64,000 bases of DNA, taken from NCBI GenBank assembly GCA_000499405.2, contig HG738138.1:13269208-13333207 (forward strand), written 5' to 3'. The DNA is from Onchocerca volvulus (Eukaryota; Nematoda; Chromadorea; Rhabditida; Onchocercidae). The notes under the pieces were generated by a model that was given only the letters and a program-made list of their open reading frames with translations, was not told the DNA's origin and did not search any database. This document shows positions 1-10,856 of this stretch, one piece after another (the first letter of the stretch is position 1; each line of letters begins with the position of its first letter). The position numbers were made by a program, and so were the translations under genes.

Positions 1-676
1 CTTCACCTCCCTCTTTCTCAGTAGTGCCCGCTCTGGTATGTATTCGATTCGCTGTGATGAATACTCGAATGAAAAAGTAGAGTAGGAATGTAAACTGCGG
101 GCATTAAAATATGAAATGAGGTCTACATCTCAAAACCTTACTATTTTCCATCAGACGTAATCGACACAGTTGATGATAACTGTTTCAAATAAAATGCAAA
201 ATTATAATACGACACTTACATATAATCCATCTGTCCATAACATCCAACGATAAATATTCGCAAGCTATCTACAAAAATATTTCCACTAAGACTAAGTCAT
301 ACATATGAAGTCATTAACGACGAAAAGTTTGATTTTTTTGGAGCTGTCAGATATCTTGGGATATCTTAGCCTTCACTGCAAGAAAAGAAACTTCTTCCTT
401 TTCCGAAACGTATATTAAAGCGTACTAACGCTTCAAAATAAGCTTCAATACTTTAACTGGATTTTCCTTCGGTAAACAATAATTAAATCTGGCAAAACAC
501 AGAAAGACAAGTAATGAACTGGTGTAATAAGATCTATTTTTATCTGCAGGTCGGATTTAAAGCGAAACAGCAAGGTTCCCAATTCCAGTACGTCAAGTTT
601 AACTTCCTTTCTCACTTATGAAATCAAAAATTCCTCACTTGTAAATATTTTTATTTCAATGAATTTTGAAACATAC
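1..676 (-). other. gex-3 intron 4, unresolved left edge
   Basis: The sequence downstream of the fourth gex-3 coding exon begins with a GT donor (gtatgt on the minus strand). I found no exon here encoding the next expected NCKAP1 segment. One acceptor-like site near 379 on the minus strand leads to a stop after ten codons. The remaining exons of the gene should lie beyond the left edge. Confidence 0.6.
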
Positions 677-2215
677 CGTGTCAGTTTGCGCAGCGTACAG
701 AATTTGTTGCGGAGAAGCAACAAGTGATAACATTTGCGCGTTACGCCATGCATCTGCAGTTATATTTCTACGCACATAAACTGTTCCTAATGAAGTTAGC
801 GAACCTTGAATCAACTGAAATATCCACCAATATTTTTCCATTAAGAATTTTCGTTTACTCCGAGGAAACGATTTTTCGACTGTGCTAGCTAATGAATGAC
901 TCCCAGAATGCTTTACTTTTCTGTCTTTCTTTCAATTACGAATAATGCAAAAGAAACTGCGCTATAACAATATTAAAGTATTTAATAATTGAATAAAGTA
1001 GAAGTCATCCATTTAAAAATTTCAGAAAAGGAAGGGATAAATAAAAAGCACCCTATTTAAAGGTCCTAAATCTTCGGCCAATTTCTTCCACGGATTATCG
1101 TACTCAACAATCATTTGTCCTAATCTCGGAAAAGTGGGTTCACTTTGTCCATTACTTAGTTCATAAGCAGCATTGAATAATCCAAGAACGGCTTTTCTAT
1201 CATCCACGCGAGATAACAGCACCATCAAGCACACCAAATTAATCACCAAATTCATGTAACCTGCTGTTAAATCATAGCTTGTTGTCTGCAACAACATTTC
1301 TCGGTTAATTGTTGCTGCTACTGCTTAAGTGCTTAATGTTGGAAGTGCTAATAATCGAAAATTTAGTGTTAAATTTCAAGTATTGGATTTTTAATAAAAA
1401 GAACTTACTATATCTAACTTAAACTGTGCGGCATCCATTGTTGTCAGTAACTGTAGAATGTGATCTTTCAAATCCAGCAAATCAGCAAATGTACAGTAAT
1501 ATAGCGAGAGCGATTTCAATATTTCTTGCTTTATCAAACTCACTTGATGAAACAATGTCTGGAATAGTGTTATTGACAAAATCCATTTCATAAATGCTCC
1601 AGCTATTCTTTCTGAGCAATACCTTCAAGAGCATTTATTATATGTACTACTGCATACTCTGACTACGCTTCTTTGTTCAAAAAAATTACTGTCTTGCATT
1701 TTGAACTTTGCTATATCGTCTTTTATTCACAAACCAGAGCTTCTACTCATCACCTCACGAATGTTGAATAGCATGCTACGCAAGAATACAGCCAAAGTGA
1801 AACTTACTCGACAGTCATTTACTTACATAGAATAAGTGACTGTTACATTACATGACAGTCACTTAAAATCCATTATACTACAATTACTTACCTCAAAGTG
1901 ATATTAAAGTTGCATCTTCAAAAGTTTCACAAAAGCACCCACTTGATAAAAAAACAAAACTATAATTAAATTCAATACAAAAAGATGAACAGAGCTTACA
2001 TTACTTGATCTGGCGTCAACAACGGGAAATTTGCGCACTATATGTTTGATGCAACTTTCCAATGATTTCTCACTTAAAAATTGCGGTTTTGATTTAGGAT
2101 CACCGCAAGCTTTCTTAATATTATATAGCCTTGTAAGCATACCCACTGCCCGATCATTCAATATAATCAATTTTTCCGCTATTTTCATCTGTGTCACATC
2201 TATCTTGTATGCCAT
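677..2215 (-). CDS. gex-3: GEX-3/NCKAP1, N-terminal part (truncated by window edge)
   Basis: This is the 5' part of the Nck-associated protein 1 gene (GEX-3 in C. elegans, HEM/NAP1 family). The protein is a scaffold subunit of the WAVE regulatory complex, which links Rac to Arp2/3 actin nucleation at the plasma membrane. Coding exons, in order, are 2215-2000, 1558-1409, 1285-1052 and 814-677. All meet in phase 0 and give 246 residues without a stop. Family landmarks are [20 protein letters not shown] near residue 16, [14 protein letters not shown] and [14 protein letters not shown] in exon 3, and [19 protein letters not shown] in exon 4. Vertebrate NCKAP1 is about 1,130 residues, so roughly a fifth is present. 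I chose the ATG at 2213-2215 because the next in-frame triplets upstream are AAG and GTG, and a TTTCAG acceptor lies just before them. The family assignment is secure. Exact splice ends are inferred. Confidence 0.93.
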
Positions 2216-2247
2216 CTTCACGCGATACTTTTCACTTCTCTGGGATC

Positions 2248-2255
2248 CTGAAAAT
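2248..2255 (-). promoter_or_regulatory. splice or trans-splice acceptor at gex-3 5' end
   Basis: On the minus strand ATTTTCAG ends 32 bases before the gex-3 start codon. In nematodes such a site just before the ATG usually receives a spliced leader, but it could also close a 5' UTR intron. RNA data are needed to decide. Confidence 0.5.
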
Positions 2256-3940
2256 ACAATTAAGCAATAATTAAACCGAAAAGAAAAAAGAGAATAAAAG
2301 CCTCGCTGTTCGATTCGTTTCGGTCTAAATTCAATTTAACAAAAGAGAGAAAAGATTCCAAATTAATTAGCAATTATAACGTGACGGTGCTTGCCTGTTA
2401 ACTCCATGATGATAAGGGATTGCAAAGTCTAGATATCTGTCTACAACAAATGTCCTATAAATCTAACGGTTCTTTTTTTGTACGCTTTGGTATTTTTCTG
2501 CACATCGTCCCTAGCAGTCAAATGGAAGTATGAAGGAACAGGTAAAGGCAAAATACTGAAATGGAAAATAATACAGCATTTCCTCCGCTGTATTGAGTGA
2601 TATAATATCTTGCAAATATCTCAAGCCGACATGACACCCGCGTTAATAATATCAAACCCGGGATAATATCGAACCTACTAACATCCAGGAATACCGCACT
2701 GCAGCGTACTTCACTGCAAGAGCAACAACTAGAACACATCACGATGAAGAATGTGTTCAGAAAACACGATGTGTATGACGCTGTTAAAGTCGTGCTTCAT
2801 TTTCTGAAGCGGTATAGCTCATTTGAAATAACGCACTTCTTTTTCGCGACTATTTGAAGGTTTTTTTTGAGTACCAGGTGAGTATTTAGTATAAGATTGG
2901 GCTCAACCCTGATTTATCATTCACAGCTTGGATGCGTTTCTGACTTATCGGTCTTTACAGTTTGGTTATATTTCTAGACTTTTCCTTTCTAGACCGGCTT
3001 TTTGTTAAATTTAAAAGCTATGTATATTTGTTTTGTTTCTGGCGAAATTTGTGTTGACGTTTGCCCTCATGACAGTCATAATACTTCATTTTAAGTGTTT
3101 ATCCCAAAAATGAACGAAACATTTGCCTAAAAAAATGAAATATGAGGACAAAGTAGCATGCTGGGAAGCTGCTGAAGTACAACCGATTTGAATGGTTTTA
3201 TTCCTTCTTGGTTTTTCGATATTCTACGTTCCTTTCCAGAACAGCACGATTTTTTTTTTTTTTTTTTTATTAAAAACCAGAATTCGCATAATAGTATTGT
3301 CGTCTTTTAATTCAATCTTTTTTTTTTTTCAAGTTTTGCATATCGATGCAAATATACAGTAAGCAATGAAGACAAATTTGGTTTTCAGTCAGTCTCCTTC
3401 TCTCGCGAACTTGCCATTTTCCTTCCCTCCGCTTTCTTTCTGCAAGGAAAAAAGATGTTGAACACACATATTTTAGACCCTTCGGCGATTTTGAAAATGA
3501 TATTGAATAATTCAGGTCTTTAAGAGCTGAAAGCCTGGAGTCATGAAATCAAATTAGGACCAAAAAATCAGTAAGATGATTCATTTCCATCAGTTTTTTC
3601 TTCACATATTGGCCTCTTTTTGAATTTCAGATGTTTTGTTTACATCTCAAGTTTTAAGGTGCGAAAAGTGAATAAACGTGGATGTTTGCTGATGAATTGA
3701 ATGTAATTTGCATCGAAGATGAAGAAAATAGAGATGAAAATGGGGTGAAGTGTTTTAACAAGTAATTTTTTCTCATTTTTTTCCTATAGCGTTGACAAAA
3801 GAGATTCTTCTTATTTTCTGTAATGAGTTTTTTTAAACATCGGAAACTATACAAAGCTCATTGACTCTGCGAAAGTTCCAAATATCGACATTTAAAGAAA
3901 ATTAAAATCGTGGCCGCTGTTGTTTCCTTCATTTTTCGTT
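2256..3940. other. divergent intergenic region
   Basis: This lies between the 5' end of gex-3 (minus) and the first plus-strand candidate gene, so it probably carries both promoters. It contains T-runs near 3250-3267 and 3317-3329. Short open frames exist but have no recognisable product and no convincing splice sites. I see no RNA gene. Confidence 0.5.
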
Positions 3941-3972
3941 TCAGATTTTCTATATATCAAAGTTCTAAAAAT

Positions 3973-4433
3973 ATGTGTCGTTCGTCTTCACAGAAAGTAA
4001 TTGATTCAGAAAATAGTGATACTGGTATCAGTGATCATCACGTATCACATTCGCAATTGCCATGCAATTCTGATGAGGTTATCATTCTTTTTTATCAGAT
4101 TTTAAACTTGAAATAATTTAAAAACGTGAAGTAAAGGTTTCGTGAAATAAACCATATATAAGATTTATTCATAATAATTCTCTTCTATTTTGAAATAGGA
4201 GAAAACCCCATTCTGAGTCTGAGCAGCGAAATTCTTCCAAAAGAACTGTGCTGTCAACACCTTAAAAACTGCCGTGTAACAGCAGGTTTTTTTTTATGTT
4301 GACCTTTGCTGAAAGATGGTATTAAAAGCCTAAACCTTTAATCGCTTCGAACATGTTGCTTAGATCCATTTACTCTCTTTTAGCTTACGGAAATAGTGGA
4401 TTGAATGTAACAAATTCACTGCATCCGAGTTAA
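3973..4433 (+). CDS. candidate small three-exon gene upstream of slx-1
   Basis: I do not recognise this protein. The model is 3973-4024, 4199-4285 and 4384-4433, joined in compatible phases to give 62 residues and a TAA. Exon B (4199-4285) has the strongest coding look: it encodes NPILSLSSEILPKELCCQHL and then KNCRVTA, with higher GC than its flanks. Exon C starts after a TTTTAG acceptor. The ATG follows a CGTTTCAG acceptor about 25 bases upstream, as expected for trans-splicing. The weak point is the exon A donor. The good-looking donor after 4077 is in phase 0, but exon B needs phase 1, so I used the GTATCA donor after 4024. The stop is about 120 bases before the slx-1 leader site, a typical operon gap. 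This could also be the 5' leader of a longer transcript. Confidence 0.35.
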
Positions 4434-4548
4434 CATTTTTTTGACGCTTCTGTTACAGAGATGTCAGCTGAAAGTACTAATCTAATGCTTATAGAAATAT
4501 TTATTTCTTACTGTCATGGAAACATTATTTTGTGGTGAATTTGACATA

Positions 4549-4556
4549 TAATGTCA
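4549..4556 (+). promoter_or_regulatory. putative trans-splice acceptor before slx-1
   Basis: ATAATGTCAG ends at 4556, twelve bases before the slx-1 ATG. A second candidate, CTGTTACAG, ends at 4458 and is followed by another ATG in a frame that soon stops. Either could receive a spliced leader if slx-1 is the second gene of an operon. Confidence 0.4.
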
Positions 4557-4568
4557 GAACGGAAATGA

Positions 4569-6061
4569 ATGACAGACGGTAACTGGCGGCTAGGATACAG
4601 CAACGCGCAAAACGTTTTTAAGGGCTTTTCCGATTTCCCATTGTGTGAGGTTTACTGAGATGACTTATCAGTTCTTTTAAAAAGTTAAATTTCTAGCTGT
4701 TTCAAGGAAAAGAACGAAGAAAATATGGAAAAATTCATGCAGTGCCTTCTATTTTAGACGAATTTTTTGGTGTCTATTGCTTGTTGAGTCGGAGTTCGAA
4801 CAGATATTTCAAGGTATTTGAAGTGTTTCATAGTTATTGTGACCTTAATATTATCTTAACTCGAAAACAGACTTTATAATTTTAAGTTTTGAGGGAATGC
4901 TCACCGAACTGTTATATATAACATGTGCTGATTTACGATTTTAGAATCGTTGTTACATTGGTTATACTGTTGACCCTAATCGACGTATACGTCAGCATAA
5001 TGCTGGAAAAGAATTTGGAGGAGCTAAAAAAACAGATCACAGAGGACCATGGTATACTCTTGCGTTGTAAATGAAACTTAAGGGCTAGAAGTTTGATTTT
5101 GGTATGAAAAACGCTGTTTGTGATTATTTCTCATTGAAGGATTTTTCTGGAAGTCAGTTTATTATTGTTGTCTGTAATTTAATATATAGAATGAATTAGA
5201 ATTTTCTATTTTATGCCTCGACTTTAGGGATATGGTTTGCATCATTCATGGTTTCCCAAACAGTGTATCTGCGTTGCGATTTGAGTGGGCTTGGCAAAAT
5301 CCAGAGAAGTCACGAAGATTGCGACCTCTGAATTTAAAGAAGAAAACGAATGAAACTGCTTTTGGATTTCGTTTGCGTATTGCTTGTCATATGCTGAATA
5401 GCGATCCATGGCGGCGCCTCTCACTTACATTTCGATGGCTGTTACCTGTAGGTTTAGAAATTGAAAAAAACTGGGAATATGCTTGGAAAAGTATTGCTGC
5501 TGTCCACACATTTTATTTAGGAACTGCAAATTCCATTCCCATTGGATGTTCCAATTCCTTCGCATATCGCTATGCAGCATGGTGCTGTGACAAAAACATC
5601 GACGTTAATACCTCAGCTGCAGGAAGAATATGATGTCATTGGAACTTGTTCGCTGTGCTTAAAGCCGATAAATTCGGTGAGTCATCAGCTGAATCAGATT
5701 TCCGAGAACAATTTCTTATTGCATTTGAACTCTAATTAATATTCAATGCCAACATGCTAGAAATTACATCGAGATCTTAAAGAAATTTTTTTTTCAGATC
5801 TCTGAATTGCTTCGCTGTAGCGCCAAAGAAATATGCAAATCTCATTTCCACATGCGATGTTTGTCGAAATACGCTTTGAATACTGATGACGAATACAAAA
5901 TTTTGTTGTTTCCGATTCAAGGGCAATGTCCTAAATGCGGTATGACTTACCTATGGGGTGAGTTGGTAAGGGATCAGCGAATTTTGTTGGCAATCAATAA
6001 ATTTAATGCAAGTGGCGCATTATTCAATATGATACCTCGTGGTAAACTCATCAAAATGTAG
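4569..6061 (+). CDS. slx-1: SLX1 structure-specific endonuclease subunit
   Basis: SLX1 is the catalytic subunit of the nuclear SLX1-SLX4 endonuclease, which cuts Holliday junctions and other branched DNA in repair. Exons are 4569-4578, 4758-4813, 4945-5051, 5228-5447, 5521-5676 and 5798-6061, giving 270 residues; human SLX1 is 275. The GIY-YIG nuclease spans residues 6-100: GVY at 8-10, YIG at 26-28, the RRIRQHNAG helix at 35-43, and the catalytic-type glutamate E77 in [10 protein letters not shown]. The C-terminal RING/PHD-type zinc domain has Cys174/177, Cys190/196, His201/Cys204 and Cys227/230, ending in [14 protein letters not shown]. The first exon is only ten bases (ATG ACA GAC G). I chose it because the second exon has no in-frame ATG, and it gives the right phase with a GTAACT donor. 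All key residues are present. Confidence 0.93.
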
Positions 6062-6375
6062 TTAGAAATTGGAGTGAGATATGATTGAGATAAAATTCAT
6101 ATAAAAGCTGAAATTGGCTATCTCAACTTATCAGGTTTCAAAACGCTTTACGAATTTCCAAAGATCATGTAAATCCTTGCTTTCTATGAATTAACAGTTC
6201 ACTGTTTCTTGCGATGAAAATATTGATTCTCTGAATAACTTTAAGAATTTCAACCTTACTAAATCTGGTTATTTGTTTGAATCTAATTGCATTGATAATT
6301 TCACAGATTCTTTCAGATGTATGTTTTTCCCTGACTTTGATATTTTTTTAATCTGAAATAGTTCTTTATTTGATA

Positions 6376-6392
6376 TATATATATATATATCA
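6376..6392. repeat. AT dinucleotide microsatellite
   Basis: A short perfect AT run lies downstream of slx-1. A second, longer TA run is at about 6530-6556. Confidence 0.8.
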
Positions 6393-6529
6393 AAACATAT
6401 TTCACTATTTGTTTTTCAAAGATATGTTTTTGAGCTTATTTTTATTCCTGTTTTATACAGTTTTGGATTATTTGGAGGCTTCCGAAATTTCAATGTAATG
6501 TTGAAGAAACTGATATCATTTCTGGCGCT

Positions 6530-6560
<31 letters not shown>

Positions 6561-9500
6561 CTGGACTGATATTCAAAATTCGGAAGTTGCTGAAAATTTT
6601 AAATGATCATTGTAATTAATAATATAAAGCGAAAAATTTAATTTGAAATAATGGGCTTCAGCTCGTCGGCAGCCCAGTTTTTTCAAGAGGAACTAATAGA
6701 TTCTTAATGATATTCTGGAAGGCAAATGGAAGAGCGTTCTTGGTCCTGTGTTTTATATTTTACCAAATATTTAGCGATGATTATTAACAAATTTCTTTTT
6801 TCCGTTTTGCCAAGGAAATAATTGCAATTAAAGTTACAGGTTTCAGTCATTAATTCATATGAATTGTGACGAAAAAATAAATTCGCTTGATTGATTTTTC
6901 TATCAGAATATAGCTTTTAGAAAGTTGGGAAATTTTTAGTTGAAGTAGTCTATGACTAGTTTCATGGAAAAATTAATCTTGATAAATGTCCTGATTTCTG
7001 GCGCTAGTGGGCAGGACATTCCTCGACTCCTGGCTGGAATGGTATGGATTCTTATGCCATATGTATCGATCCTGATACTCTCAAGCACAAAAAATTATCC
7101 CTGTGCAGAAGAAATGTGATTGTGAATGTATGAATACGAAAGAGACTTGTCTTGATGTTGCAAGTTTGTTACCATGTGTGGAGCATTTCACTTTTTCCTC
7201 ACATATTGGCTTGGATATGTAAAGATTAAGAAAATATGGCGTGCATTAGGAAAGCTTTTTTGATCACTAGCCAAAAACTGCAAAAAAATTAGGTGTGTTA
7301 TAGTGCTGGATTGTTGGACGTCCAGATTAAAGCTGCAGTAAGCGATGTTTTTGAGGAACTGGTACACAGTGTTCGAAACATTTGAAGGGAAGTATCAAAC
7401 GATAACTGATGGAGTTGAAAAGAATGTAAAGGAAATTATGCTTCCTTATCCTCTCCTATTTATGTATTTTGCCTTACCATCTCAGCCTGACAGCCGGTAT
7501 TTTTTGGGAGGAAAACGCTTTTGAAGATAGTGCTGCTAGACGAAAATTTCCTATCTTCTCAAGATGAAGTATGAAAGAGGACATAGCATGAGGGAAGAGG
7601 GTAGCCGAGCGTGGTAGCTCGATGTATTACTATTTGCTTCAACAACTCCAAATGCTGAACGAAATGGTAAGATTTTTGAAATTGATAATTGATGAAATGT
7701 GAGAGCTGATGACTACAATTTTCCATGTAAAGGTTGATAGATGGGATAAATAAGGCGCTTGATGACAAGCTATAAAATATTCCTCGCAAGAGAAAACCTT
7801 CGGTAGTGCAAGTTCATTTCCGGCAATTGCTGAACTAAAGTTCCGTATTCTTTTCCGACCCAATTACATTCTTTTTTGTCTAGAAAGTCTCGCTTCTTTT
7901 TTTTCGCTTCCCAACTCCCTTTTTCCCACATTGATATCTTCGCCAGTCATTTTTGGTCTTTGATTTGTACAATTACATTTATACCTAATTCATTTCAGTT
8001 TTAAGTTCAATTTAAACATTAGCCTGCTGTTTGTCCATCTCCATGTCTTGCAATTATTTTCATTTTCTTTTGCTGACATATAGTATTTTAATGAAGTCAA
8101 AACAAAGTTTAATTTTTTCCTCAAAAAGTAGTCTACGTAATTTTGGTATTTTACTCTGCCATTACTAGAAATTCCCTCAAAACGGTTACTTTCGACATAT
8201 TAGTGAATGATTAGTTATGGTAAGCTGTCATATGCAAATATCAAAAGATGACCAAGGTCATCTCTAGATCTTCACATTTGTTATTTCGTTGTTACTGAAC
8301 CAGTCAAATCATCGTTTGTAGAATTATGGGAAGGATTCAGGGATAAGTGTATTGAAAGGAAAAAGAAAGAGGGGAAATAATAAAACTGTTGTAGAATTAT
8401 CGCATCGATTGAAGAATTGTTGTGTTGTGAAAGCTGTTCACGGTGGTGATGAAAGAATTTGACGCTAAGTAAATTTCCAATTATAATTGCATCTGAATAG
8501 TAGTTATTAGTATTACCAAAAGACTTGAACCAAAAGACTTGAACTTGTATTCATTAGGACCTTCAAGGTGTTCAATACTTCTTATTTCATCGCTTACTAA
8601 TGAAGGTAAGGGTTTGTTCAAATGGTTTATGAATAAACAGATCAGTTGTCCTTCCTAATTAATGAAGTAATTTACTGATTTTTCCAGATAGCTCTGTACT
8701 AAGCTTCTTTTATACTCCAAAGGAATTTAAACAAATCGACTTTGCCGCTATTTAGTCAAAATTTCGTTTCCATAAATTGGTCTTTTGAATAAAGTAAAAG
8801 TTATTTATTTTAGATAGCTCTAAGAGTAGTGAACAACTGAACTTTCCTCATTGTTAAACTTGATTTTAAACATAAAATATCATTTAGGAAACATACTGCC
8901 TTATCATTATACTTTTTACAAAATCTCCTTTTTTAGATGCAGTTTGTGCAGGAGGAACATTTTACTGTATAATTGTTGCATCCCAAGCTAATCTATCTTT
9001 TTCTTTTTAAAGTGAGAATTTCCTGAGTAAAGTTTGTAGAACTGTTTAATTATAAATTAAATATTTTGACACAACAACCACGACACCGTCTATTATGAAT
9101 GAATTATCTACTGCTAGAAGACAGATGAAAAAAATACAGACAGAAGTCTCTTCGAATTTTTTAAATTTCCTACAAAAGCTTTCCTGATATTATGGATGGT
9201 AGTAAACTATTCATATGTGCACTTCAAAATGGTGATAGTAGTGTCAGGGTACATCAGTTGCAAATGTTACTTCCTTAAATCAGCAGTTTACTGACAGAAA
9301 AAAAAAAGTCAAAAAAGGTCAACGTTGCGCAATAACTTGTAACACAGAATGTATGGTTGTATATAGTCTCTCAGAAGCACGGAATGCTCAAAAATTAATT
9401 TTTTTTTTTTTCTGAACTGGAAAGATCCTCGTCTTTGGATATTGAAACTTTTGTGGTCTATGCAAACTGTTAATTTCAGTCTACAGATGGTTGGTTTTAG

Positions 9501-10781
9501 ACGATCGGTCATACTGAGTTATACTCTGAATTGTTTTGTTGGTTAATAGAAAAATGTAACAAATTTCTAAAAAAAATGCTGCGCTCTCTTTAACTTTTCG
9601 GTTTTTTAAAAAATGGTCCATTTGAGTTAATTGGTTCATCGATAATTCACACAGCGAAATTCAGCTATCCGTCATTTCTCAGTTTGAATCTCCAAATGAG
9701 ATGAAATTGGGTCATACCGATCGCGGTTTTTGATATCAAGTAGGCAGACACAAAAGCACATGCATTTTTATTCCAAGCAACAAACAGTCATTCAGTTGGT
9801 TTGTTGTTTTGTTTACCCGTCTACGATAAATCTGGCATGGATATCACATCTCATTGTAGTATGACAATAATATTAGCTTGATAATGTCGAATACGATTAA
9901 ATATATATTCAACTAGGCTCCCAATGTCGTGACTGGCAATTTGAATCGCAGCAGATAATTCTAGAGTGATCATATAAAATCATAATATGATGCCCAAATC
10001 GACTTCACCTCGAAAAGCTTTGCACCGCACAAGATAGCATTTCAGCGACATCGAAGTTGTGGCATTGATTTTCGGACGACGTTATTATCCATTTTTGCTC
10101 TCAATTTGGAAAATTTGTCTTGGAAATTTTAAATTCCTTAAAATTTTCCAGAAGCTTTTCTATAAAATATTTTCTCTAAAAAGTAATACAAATACTAATG
10201 TAAATATTTCTTCGTAGATTGATGTACAATTAAAAATTATTATGCTGTTTTGATTGTTTCAACGGTAGCTTTAAATGACCAACAGTCACATTAGATAAGG
10301 GTTATGGATCGATGCGAACTGAGTTAAAATGACTTCCATCAGTGCTTGGATGATACGAAGACAAATAATAGAAAATAATGAACAGTAGCGATGATAATTC
10401 AGGATAAAGATTTCATAGATTATCATGTGATATTGACGCATCATCAGCAACTGAAGAGTAGCGATTTCGTTGAGTCGACCGACACCTTCTCATTTGACAT
10501 ATCTATTGTACCGATCGACCTATCTCTGCTTGATTGTCACCGCAAACCACACCCTTTTCGTCGCCTCCCTCAAACTTCAATTTTGTCGTCTTTGTCGACG
10601 GCATCATCGATGCCATGTCGTCATCATTGGTTTCGCTTGGCTTTGTCATTGTTATGTATCAATTTTGCCTTCTCATCGAAATGTCGATAGCTTTGTTGTG
10701 GTAGAAATAGTGGTTTGTTGAAGGAAAAGCTGTCAAGACGTAACATGGCGGAATAAATGACCATCAATTTAATATGGGATT

Positions 10782-10856
10782 TAAATGGATAGATCGATTT
10801 GATTGGAGGATGGATGGATTGATGGGATGATGGATAGATGGATGAACTTAGATGGA
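10782..10856. repeat. degenerate GATG/GATT tetranucleotide repeat
   Basis: GGATGGATGGATTGATGGGA and similar units repeat imperfectly over about 75 bases of intergenic DNA. No function is apparent. Confidence 0.7.

Noticed and set aside
4795..4803. GAGTTCGAAC resembling a tRNA B-box
   Set aside because: It lies inside slx-1 exon 2 and no cloverleaf can be formed around it.
7559..7863. Two overlapping minus-strand frames
   Set aside because: Short, AT-rich composition, no splice partners and no recognisable product.
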